A stretch of 5,080 nucleotides of DNA from Oscillospiraceae bacterium (GTDB taxonomy: Bacteria > Bacillota > Clostridia > Oscillospirales > Ruminococcaceae), in the NCBI GenBank assembly GCA_022511485.1, contig JAFLUJ010000096.1:1-5080 (forward strand). Direction: 5' to 3'. Of the stretch, positions 1 to 4,649 are shown one piece after another. The position numbers were made by a program, and so were the translations under genes. How positions within the stretch are numbered: position 1 is the first letter of the stretch; every line of letters begins with the position of its first letter. Below the pieces are notes generated by a model that saw only the letters and a program-made list of their open reading frames with translations, ran no database searches and had not been told where the DNA came from.

Positions 1-132
1 ATCCTGATCAGATACGGTGAGAATGGTAACGATAGCGCAGGTTACCGTAGTGCCGTCTTCCAGATCCAGTTCAACGGTCATTTCTTCCGCTTCCTCTCCG
101 TTATTTGGTATGTCCTTCTTGTTTTTTGCCAT
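1..132 (-). CDS. DUF1292-family protein, N-terminal part (runs off window)
   Basis: The reading frame opens with ATG at 132-130 and stays open to base 1, giving 44 residues with the C-terminus outside the window. The protein begins with a charged, probably flexible stretch (MAKNKKDIPNNGEEAEE). It then enters a strand-rich segment with the core TVELDLEDGTTVTCAIVTIL and continues to SDQD. This pattern (acidic lead, ELDLEDGT, hydrophobic strand) matches small DUF1292 (YrzB-like) proteins of Firmicutes, usually about 80-100 residues, cytoplasmic and without a known biochemical role. The start is fixed by the Shine-Dalgarno AAGGAGGG, with its GGAGG eight bases upstream. That Shine-Dalgarno lies inside the last codons of the preceding membrane-protein gene, whose stop is only 3 bases away, so translation is probably coupled. 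The family call is from recognition by eye; without the C-terminal half it is good but not certain. Confidence 0.72.
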   Translation of the reverse strand, partial: MAKNKKDIPNNGEEAEEMTVELDLEDGTTVTCAIVTILTVSDQD

Positions 133-135
133 AGA

Positions 136-363
136 TCAGCCCTCCTTATCTCTGAACGGATTTTCCCTATTTGCAGCACATACTACCACATAAAATATCC
201 ACGCTATCATAAGAACTATTTCTATTCCGTCAATGAAGCCGTGTGCAAAATCGGAAAAGCTCACGCTGTAATATCTATTGACTGCGTTCAGTATAAGCGC
301 CGTAAGAAAAACAAGCTTCATAAAAAATTTAAAACCCTTTTTAAACAGAAAATCAGCTTTCAT
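136..363 (-). CDS. Small two-helix membrane protein of unknown function
   Basis: This is a 75-residue protein starting at ATG 363-361 and ending in TGA at 138-136. An in-frame extension to 417 exists, but the internal ATG has a strong Shine-Dalgarno (GAGGAGG, about 8 bases upstream) and the extension would overlap the HTH gene, so I choose the shorter form. The N-terminus is basic (MKADFLFKKGFKFFMK). A first hydrophobic helix lies at about residues 11-28 and a second, stronger one at about 43-64 (IEIVLMIAWIFYVVVC). A short charged tail follows (NRENPFRDKEG). The basic N-terminus suggests both ends are cytoplasmic, forming a helical hairpin. I recognise no family motif. It directly follows an Xre-type HTH gene, and its Shine-Dalgarno abuts that gene's TGA. 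Small HTH regulators paired with small membrane proteins are common in Firmicutes, but what this pair senses or controls cannot be read from sequence. Confidence 0.8.
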   Translation of the reverse strand: MKADFLFKKGFKFFMKLVFLTALILNAVNRYYSVSFSDFAHGFIDGIEIVLMIAWIFYVVVCAANRENPFRDKEG

Positions 364-376
364 AAAAATTTCCTCC

Positions 377-583
377 TCACAAATTCTCAACATCGGAGAA
401 GTCGAAAACCTCCTCAATGGACTTACCGAAATATTTTGCTATCTTGTATGCCAGTACCAGCGAAGCCGTGTATTTTTCACATTCCAGAGAAGTAATGGTC
501 TGCCTTGTAACTCCCACCGCAGCAGCAAGCTCCTCCTGGGAAATTCGCCGCTCCCTCCGCAGCTCGTGTATTTTTGTTTTCAA
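377..583 (-). CDS. Xre/Cro-CI family HTH transcriptional regulator (YozG-like), TTG start
   Basis: This is a 68-residue protein that is almost entirely one HTH_3 domain. Residues 1-11 (MKTKIHELRRE) form helix 1, SQEELAAAVGV helix 2 and TRQTITSLE the recognition helix. YTASLVLAYKIAKYFGKSIEEVF is the usual C-terminal pair of helices, followed by the short tail DFSDVENL. This is the standard layout of YozG-like repressors, which are normally 65-75 residues, dimeric and often autoregulatory. I start it at TTG 583-581 because AAAGGAG (591-597) sits 7 bases upstream and the resulting N-terminus (MKTKIHELR) matches the family. An upstream in-frame TTG at 613 would add ten basic residues and has no ribosome site of its own. 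The loop after the recognition helix reads SLECEKYTASL where the family commonly has an IENGKYNPSL-like sequence. It heads a likely operon with the membrane protein and DUF1292 gene downstream. Confidence 0.9.
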   Translation of the reverse strand: MKTKIHELRRERRISQEELAAAVGVTRQTITSLECEKYTASLVLAYKIAKYFGKSIEEVFDFSDVENL

Positions 584-597
584 GACCCCTCTCCTTT
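584..597 (-). promoter_or_regulatory. Ribosome binding site that fixes the TTG start of the HTH gene
   Basis: On the minus strand the sequence reads AAAGGAG (597-591), then seven bases, then TTG (583-581). The Shine-Dalgarno is near consensus with ideal spacing. No ATG or GTG codon in this frame lies nearby, so TTG is the supported start. Confidence 0.8.
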
Positions 598-605
598 CTT
601 TTTTG

Positions 606-670
606 CTTTGCAAAGTTCACTTTACATAAGTATAGCACGCTTTGCATAATTTGTCAAGTATACTTTGCAA
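606..670 (-). promoter_or_regulatory. Putative operator cluster: CTTTGCA-like repeats and dyads over the HTH promoter
   Basis: Four related 7-mers occur on the plus strand: CTTTGCA at 606, CTTTACA at 620, CTTTGCA at 640 and CTTTGCA at 663. Two of them form dyads. CTTTGCAAAG at 606-615 is a perfect 10-base palindrome in the early transcribed region, and AAGTATACTT at 656-665 is a perfect palindrome overlapping the -35. A third imperfect dyad, AAAGT-TC-ACTTT, is at 612-623. Together they cover the -35, spacer, -10 and start region, as expected for a dimeric Cro-like repressor binding its own promoter. That the adjacent HTH protein is the ligand is inference. Confidence 0.55.
629..657 (-). promoter_or_regulatory. 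Sigma-A-type promoter of the HTH / membrane protein / DUF1292 set
   Basis: On the minus strand a perfect -35 TTGACA (657-652) is followed by a 17-base spacer and the -10 TATACT (634-629), five of six matches to consensus. TGC immediately before the -10 makes it an extended -10. The predicted transcription start is near 621-623, leaving a leader of about 40 bases before the TTG start. The promoter is intrinsically strong, which fits a unit held down by its own repressor. It lies just downstream of the terminator of the large surface-protein gene, so the set is transcribed independently. Confidence 0.85.
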
Positions 671-682
671 AAAATTTCAGAT

Positions 683-714
683 AAAAAATACTGCCACTTT
701 TTCAAGTGACAGTA
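683..714 (-). terminator. Rho-independent terminator of the surface-protein gene
   Basis: In the minus-strand transcript an 11-base-pair stem (UACUGUCACUU pairing with AAGUGGCAGUA, one U-G wobble) closes a GAAA tetraloop, followed directly by six U residues (688-683). It begins 6 bases after the TAA of the 1238-codon gene. Read on the plus strand the stem has a C-A mismatch and only a weak T-tract, so its main direction is minus. Confidence 0.92.
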
Positions 715-720
715 GAATTT

Positions 721-3700
721 TTATTTACTTACTTTTGAACGCTTTTTGATAACAAATGCCAGTATCAAACTTATGGTCACGATCATCAACGGCGATGCAG
801 CTGTATCTTCAAGCATTTCACCTGCTTCATATGTACCTGCTGCTGCGGAAACATCATCACCGCCATTGAATTCTGTATCATTCAGAATCTCATCTTCATT
901 GTTATCATTCTCAGCGCTGGAAACATCATCTGTATCTGAGCTGTTGTAAATGTCCAGAAGGTACGGAGGCAGATAACCCGGATAGCGCGGATAACCCGGA
1001 TACTCAGGATAAAAGCCTGCTCCGCCGCCTGAGCCTTCTCCGCTGCCCTGACCCTGTCCGTTATTGTTATCCTGCTCGTTATTACCCTGATCTTGTCCGT
1101 TATTATTACCCTGTCCATTATTCGGAATATCCGGCTCGTAAGGATAATTTGCATCTCCGTTATCACCGGGATCCTGTTCGGAGCTTCCTTCTTTATCAGT
1201 GGTAAAGTCCTTAGCCGCAATGTCCGATTTAAAGGAGCTGCTTGTGGCTTTGCGGCGAACCTGTACCGGATATGTGGTTTCCGGTGTCAGACCGCTGAAT
1301 GTTCCGCTGTCAGACCAGTGCTCCCCGTCAATGGAGAATTCATATTCTCCCGTCCTATCATCAGGTGTTGTCACAGTTATAGTGGTTGCCGTTACATCTG
1401 CCTGAATATTTCCGGGAGCGGCAGGACGTGACGGTATCGTAAGCTCATGAGGGTCGCCCGCGGTGTGATTATCATTTTCAACGTATCGGAACTGTACGTC
1501 CATCTCTCCCGAACCGTCCCAGCCCAGATCATCTTTCAGAGACATATCTTCATCGCAGGGATACCATGTATTTCCTCCGTCAGTGCTGTACTCCATATCA
1601 TCGGTGGTGCTGACTGTTTCATTTTCATAATCAATGGTTACATTTGGCACAATTCCTGATGCCTTACTTACCACAACATCCAGGTCAGTCTCTACAGTTT
1701 CATAATTATTCGGCTCAGCAGGGTGACTGTATGTGGCAGGGAAAGAATTTGTTCCCACATTGCCAACACTTGTTGAAGGAGCGACCCATACAAAGCCCTT
1801 CATATCACCCTCAACATCTGCCAGAGTATCCCCGTAAACTGCCGTCAGACCGGTAGGTATCGTATAATCTGTACCTTCCCGTAATTCGGCAGGTTCTATC
1901 GTGACTGTTATTTTCTCCGGATCTGTATCGCTGTGGTCAGCGTCTCCCTCCACCTTGCACCAGATCTCGTAATCTCCTGCGTCCCTGCCTTTGGGGATCT
2001 CATCAGAATAGTCACCATTCTCACCGTCAGTGCTGTAAACCCATTTGCCATCGTTGGTTGTTCCGCCTGTTAAAAGATCCTGTGCAGTACCGTCATAAAC
2101 AAGGTTTGTTTTGCCTTCCGGCTTGCTTACAAATCCGGCAGCAGCCTCATTTACAATTATCTGCACATTCAGAGTAATATTTGATGTACCAAAGCTGTCA
2201 ACAGACAAAGTGGCTATCTTCGGAGCTTTTTCCTTTGCGGTAATTGTAAAATTATATGTATTCACTGATACTTTATCCGAAACTTTAAGCTTGCTGGCTG
2301 AAATGCTCACTCCGGAAGGAACACTGCCTGAATAAGTGAAATCACCCGATGACTTTGTACCGGAATAATACTGAATATACTCATCAAGATCCTTCTCAAC
2401 GGGAACACCATAGGTCGTTTCGATCTTAATAGTACCGCTTTCACCGCCGAAGGTCTCCCTCCATACAGCATTAATCGTCTGGGCTGCGGTGATATTCACC
2501 GTTGTAGTACTGTCCACCTTGCCGTTCGGGTAGTCTGTGTACCACCCGACAAATTCATAGCCCTCTCGTGTAGGATTCGGTGACGGAATATCCCATGCAG
2601 AATCATAGGTCTGTTCTACAGTTTTAGTCGTACCATCGCTCCAGCTGCCGCTGTTCGCATTGAAAGTGACCTGATATTTATCGGCTTCCCAATAAGGATA
2701 AAGTGTTATATCCGCATCATCCGTGTAAGTTCCGCCAAGGGCATAATTGTTTGTTGATCCGTCACTATTTGTTGACCAGCCCTTCTGTGTGTAGCCTGCG
2801 CGGGTAAATGTCTTATCTGACAGAGTAAGGTTTTCCCCTTCTGTTTTTGTATCCTCCGGTATGTCGTCACCATTGCCAAAGCTGCCCTTACTGTAGGTTA
2901 TAGTGTATTCGTTAAAGTCCGGTTCGCATATAACGCATTTGCCAAGCTCGCCTTCCTTAAAGGTATGCTGATCGTTAGAACCGTGTTGTATAACATATTT
3001 CCTGTATTTCGAGACAACTGAATCAATGGTGTAGCCTCCCATTACATCTTGGATAGAGACTGATTTTTCTGCGTTGTTCGGAGAAATTATTTCCGTGATC
3101 GTAACGGTGTCACTGCTTTCTGCTTTTACCTCATATAACACCTGTGCTGCTGTCGAAGGAATTTTAGCAGTATCTATTGATAAATTGTCCGGATACATTA
3201 TTATTTTAAGATTTGAACAGCCTTGAAATGCATTATTATTAATAGTTTCTAAATTACTTCCGGCAGCAAATGTTACTATTTCAAGCTTTGTGCAGGAACT
3301 AAATGCACTACTGCCAATAGATGTAACGCTGGCAGGTATTGTTATTGATGTAAGAGCTTTGCAGGACGTAAATGCGGTATCGCCAATAGATGTAACACTG
3401 GCAGGTATTTTTATTGATGAAAGCTTTCCACAACTCCGAAAAACACTACTACCAATAGAAGTCAATTCACTTGGCTGTAAGAATTCTACTTCGCTAAGAT
3501 TACTGCAGTTCATAAAAGCCGAGTCGCCAATAGAAGTAACACCGGCAGGTATCTTTATTGATTCAAAACTACAGTAGTAAAATGCGCTGCTGCCAATAGT
3601 TGTCAATTCACTTTGATCTGAAATAATTACTTCTCCAAGATTTTTACAATTTTGAAACGCAACGTTGCCGATAGTTGTAACGGTATCAGGAATTTCTATT

Positions 3701-4437
3701 GATAAAAGTCCACTGCCTTGGAATGCCTGGAGGCCAATTGTTGTAAGATTAATTGCTTTGATATCAACTGATTCAAGACTTGTACAGTTCATAAATGCTT
3801 GAGCACCAATAGTTCTGATTTTTTCAGGTATTGTTATTTCCTTAAGCGCACACTTTGTAAATACACAATCACTAATTGACGTCAAGCTGCATGATTCTGA
3901 AAACGTTACTTTTTCAAGAGATGTGCATTCGTAAAATACAAATTCGCCCATAGATTTAACACTGGCAGGTATTGTTATTGATGTAAGAGATGAGCATCCC
4001 CTAAATGCTGCCTGCTTAATATTTGTAACAGTATCAGGTATTGTTACTGACGGAATAGATGAGCAGCCGTAGAACGCCTTTTCACCAATATATGTAACAG
4101 TGTCAGGTATTGTTATTGACGTAATAGATGAGCATTCGTAGAACGCCTTATCACCAATACTTGTAATATTTCCGCCTTCGGGTACAAATATGACCGTTTT
4201 GATCTGTTTAGAATAAGATGACCATTTAGGAGAAGTTAGATCGCTCATGTTCCCGTAGCCTGTTATAGTCAATGTGCCATCATTTGTATAAGACCATGTA
4301 AGATTAGCTCCGCAGTTACCGCTAGCTACTACATCCGCCGCCTCCGCAGTCAAAGGCTTAAAGGCAAAAAGCCCCACCCCTGCTAATATAATAAATGTCA
4401 GACATATGTATATGTATAAAGGACGTATTTTGTTCAT
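721..4437 (-). CDS. Large secreted, membrane-anchored BspA-type LRR / B-repeat / Ig-like surface protein
   Basis: This is a 1238-residue protein with ATG at 4437-4435 and TAA at 723-721; GGAGGAAATATT precedes the start. Residues 1-34 are a signal peptide: basic start (NKIR), hydrophobic core (YICLTFIILAGVGLFAF), and a cleavage site at or near AEA-AD. Residues about 68-421 hold some 14 LRR_5 (BspA/TpLRR) repeats of the form LTSITIPxSVTSIGxxAFxxCSS. Residues 491-504 carry HTFKEGELGKCVIC. Residues 510-584 and 588-660 are two Listeria-Bacteroides (Flg_new) repeats with the GYxxxGW core. Residues 661-762 look like an Ig/cadherin fold, 770-850 and 851-925 like MBG/YDG-type bacterial Ig modules, 926-1003 another beta module, and 1004-1080 FN3-like. 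A Gly/Asn/Gln linker (about 1100-1140), a Tyr/Pro tract (1143-1160) and an acidic stretch lead to a C-terminal helix (PLMIVTISLILAFVI) and KKRSKVSK tail. There is no LPXTG. Likely role: cell-surface adhesion or ligand binding; the ligand is unknown. No enzymatic domain is visible. Confidence 0.93.
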   Translation of the reverse strand: MNKIRPLYIYICLTFIILAGVGLFAFKPLTAEAADVVASGNCGANLTWSYTNDGTLTITGYGNMSDLTSPKWSSYSKQIKTVIFVPEGGNITSIGDKAFYECSSITSITIPDTVTYIGEKAFYGCSSIPSVTIPDTVTNIKQAAFRGCSSLTSITIPASVKSMGEFVFYECTSLEKVTFSESCSLTSISDCVFTKCALKEITIPEKIRTIGAQAFMNCTSLESVDIKAINLTTIGLQAFQGSGLLSIEIPDTVTTIGNVAFQNCKNLGEVIISDQSELTTIGSSAFYYCSFESIKIPAGVTSIGDSAFMNCSNLSEVEFLQPSELTSIGSSVFRSCGKLSSIKIPASVTSIGDTAFTSCKALTSITIPASVTSIGSSAFSSCTKLEIVTFAAGSNLETINNNAFQGCSNLKIIMYPDNLSIDTAKIPSTAAQVLYEVKAESSDTVTITEIISPNNAEKSVSIQDVMGGYTIDSVVSKYRKYVIQHGSNDQHTFKEGELGKCVICEPDFNEYTITYSKGSFGNGDDIPEDTKTEGENLTLSDKTFTRAGYTQKGWSTNSDGSTNNYALGGTYTDDADITLYPYWEADKYQVTFNANSGSWSDGTTKTVEQTYDSAWDIPSPNPTREGYEFVGWYTDYPNGKVDSTTTVNITAAQTINAVWRETFGGESGTIKIETTYGVPVEKDLDEYIQYYSGTKSSGDFTYSGSVPSGVSISASKLKVSDKVSVNTYNFTITAKEKAPKIATLSVDSFGTSNITLNVQIIVNEAAAGFVSKPEGKTNLVYDGTAQDLLTGGTTNDGKWVYSTDGENGDYSDEIPKGRDAGDYEIWCKVEGDADHSDTDPEKITVTIEPAELREGTDYTIPTGLTAVYGDTLADVEGDMKGFVWVAPSTSVGNVGTNSFPATYSHPAEPNNYETVETDLDVVVSKASGIVPNVTIDYENETVSTTDDMEYSTDGGNTWYPCDEDMSLKDDLGWDGSGEMDVQFRYVENDNHTAGDPHELTIPSRPAAPGNIQADVTATTITVTTPDDRTGEYEFSIDGEHWSDSGTFSGLTPETTYPVQVRRKATSSSFKSDIAAKDFTTDKEGSSEQDPGDNGDANYPYEPDIPNNGQGNNNGQDQGNNEQDNNNGQGQGSGEGSGGGAGFYPEYPGYPRYPGYLPPYLLDIYNSSDTDDVSSAENDNNEDEILNDTEFNGGDDVSAAAGTYEAGEMLEDTAASPLMIVTISLILAFVIKKRSKVSK
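943..1170 (-). repeat. Low-complexity wall-spanning linker with an 18-base tandem repeat
   Basis: This stretch encodes residues about 1090-1165 of the surface protein: NNGQGNNNGQ-type repeats, then GSGEGSGGGAG, then FYPEYPGYPRYPGYLPPY. The Tyr/Pro part is built on a DNA tandem repeat in which ATAACCCGGATA occurs at 973-984 and 991-1002, an 18-base period equal to six codons. A flexible Gly/Asn/Gln plus Pro-rich segment before the membrane helix is the usual spacer through the peptidoglycan layer. Such tracts can vary in length between strains by slippage. Confidence 0.75.
2458..2910 (-). repeat. Two Listeria-Bacteroides (InlB B-type) repeats
   Basis: These encode residues about 510-660 of the surface protein. 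Copy 1 begins EYTITYSKGSFG and has FTRAGYTQKGWSTNSDGS and a final ITLYPYWEADK. Copy 2 begins YQVTFNANSG and has NPTREGYEFVGWYTD and a final TINAVWRE. The shared signature is a T-R-x-GY-x-x-x-GW turn and a closing aromatic W, diagnostic of the Flg_new family. These small beta-grasp-like units act as stalk or ligand-binding modules in surface proteins. They are diverged from each other, so the duplication is old. Confidence 0.88.
3175..4236 (-). repeat. LRR_5 (BspA-type) repeat array, about 14 units
   Basis: This encodes residues 68-421 of the surface protein. Units are 22-25 residues with pattern L-x-x-I-x-IP-x-x-V-T-x-IG-x-x-AF-x-x-C-x-x. Most are the short 23-residue IP type (for example ITSITIPDTVTYIGEKAFYG). 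Four, starting near residues 174, 267, 314 and 385, are a longer type with VTF or VEF and an S-x-L-T-S-I insertion. At DNA level some neighbours are still very similar with a 69-base period. CAGGTATTGTTA recurs at 4035 and 4104, and GCCAATAGATGTAAC at 3313 and 3382. The array ends in a degenerate cap (LKIIMYPDNLSI). BspA-type repeats form a curved solenoid used for binding host or microbial surface proteins. Confidence 0.9.
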
Positions 4438-4452
4438 AATATTTCCTCCATC

Positions 4453-4480
4453 CTAAAATTGTTGATTTTAGTCTTTTTTT
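4453..4480. other. AT-rich hairpin in the surface-gene leader; terminator-like on the plus strand
   Basis: CTAAAAT (4453-4459) and ATTTTAG (4465-4471) form a perfect 7-base-pair inverted repeat with a 5-base loop. On the plus strand it is followed by TC and seven T residues (4474-4480), resembling a weak intrinsic terminator that could stop antisense transcription before the MerR gene. On the minus strand the same hairpin sits in the leader of the surface-protein mRNA, ending a few bases before the GGAGG ribosome site, so it could modulate translation. The stem is nearly all A-T, so neither role is secure. Confidence 0.35.
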
Positions 4481-4506
4481 ATGGTAAAATGTAAGGTATC
4501 AAGCTC

Positions 4507-4537
4507 ATTATATCATTATCACCCGTGATAGAGTCAA
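4507..4537 (-). promoter_or_regulatory. Promoter of the surface-protein gene with a 19-base MerR-like spacer
   Basis: On the minus strand TTGACT (4537-4532, five of six to consensus) is followed by a 19-base spacer and a perfect TATAAT (4512-4507), which is preceded by TGA, giving an extended -10. The expected start is near 4500, leaving a leader of about 60 bases before the ATG. A 17-base spacer is optimal, and 19 bases is the hallmark of promoters activated by MerR-family regulators through DNA untwisting. A MerR-type gene lies divergently 110 bases beyond the -35. The extended -10 could also allow basal activity without an activator. Confidence 0.65.
4517..4530. promoter_or_regulatory. Perfect dyad within the promoter spacer, candidate MerR-family operator
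   Basis: TATCAC-CC-GTGATA is a perfect inverted repeat of 6+6 bases around a 2-base centre. It lies wholly between the -10 and -35 of the surface-protein promoter, with its centre within about 1.5 bases of the spacer centre. This is where MerR-family dimers bind. Identity of the binding protein is inferred from position only. Confidence 0.5.
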
Positions 4538-4540
4538 TAG

Positions 4541-4564
4541 AAAAGGAGAATTTTTTTGAAAAAA
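4541..4564 (+). repeat. Partial copy of the MerR gene's ribosome site and start region
   Basis: ATTTTTTTGAAAAA at 4550-4563 is identical to 4641-4654, the bases around the MerR start, and each copy is preceded by a purine-rich Shine-Dalgarno-like run (AAAAGGAGAA here, AAAGGAAGGG there). Offset is 91 bases. In this copy TTG at 4556 would encode only Met-Lys-Lys-Cys before TAA. It may be a chance AT-rich match, a decayed duplication or a minimal leader ORF; it also overlaps the proposed -35 of the MerR promoter. Confidence 0.4.
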
Positions 4565-4586
4565 TGCTAAAATTCAGCATTATATA
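4556..4586 (+). promoter_or_regulatory. Possible promoter of the MerR-family gene, also with a 19-base spacer
   Basis: TTGAAA (4556-4561) and TATATA (4581-4586) are separated by 19 bases. The spacer contains the inverted repeat AATGCT (4563-4568) and AGCATT (4576-4581). If real, transcription begins near 4593 with a leader of about 54 bases. An alternative -10, TACAAT (4585-4590), has no good -35 at normal distance. The dyad differs in sequence from the one at 4517-4530, so the same protein need not bind both. Confidence 0.4.
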
Positions 4587-4633
4587 CAATTAATGACATG
4601 AATGTATGAAAAATTTAACAACTCATAACGAAA

Positions 4634-4649
4634 GGAAGGGATTTTTTTG
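4634..4649 (+). promoter_or_regulatory. Ribosome binding site and TTG start of the MerR-family gene
   Basis: GGAAGGG (4634-4640) is followed by six bases and TTG (4647-4649). The frame is closed by TAA at 4626-4628, and no ATG or GTG lies between that stop and the conserved domain, so TTG 4647 is the only start consistent with a complete MerR HTH. Confidence 0.8.

Noticed and set aside
364..417. Eighteen-residue N-terminal extension of the small membrane protein
   Set aside because: It overlaps the end of the HTH gene, lacks a ribosome site, and the internal ATG at 363 has a strong one.
584..613. Ten-residue extension of the HTH protein from an upstream TTG
   Set aside because: No ribosome site precedes it, it is unlike the family N-terminus, and it would place the actual Shine-Dalgarno inside the coding sequence.
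241..649. Plus-strand reading frames across the HTH and membrane-protein genes
   Set aside because: They lie antisense to genes with good ribosome sites and recognisable domains, have no Shine-Dalgarno of their own and no family-like sequence.
882..1220. Alternative minus-strand frame of 112 residues inside the surface gene
   Set aside because: It is the frame-shifted reading of the low-complexity linker, rich in Arg/Ile repeats, with no start signal; a shadow of the main frame.
3290..3577. Plus-strand 95-residue frame with repeated PIDVTLAGIFID-like motifs
   Set aside because: Its apparent repeats are only the antisense reading of the LRR DNA repeats.
3175..4236. CRISPR-like or satellite array
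   Set aside because: The 69-base periodicity is in frame and encodes LRR units; copies are diverged and have no spacer/repeat structure.
4438..4646. Riboswitch or small RNA in the divergent intergenic region
   Set aside because: Both leaders are short (about 55-60 bases) and AT-rich, with no conserved riboswitch core or T-box element visible; only simple hairpins were found.
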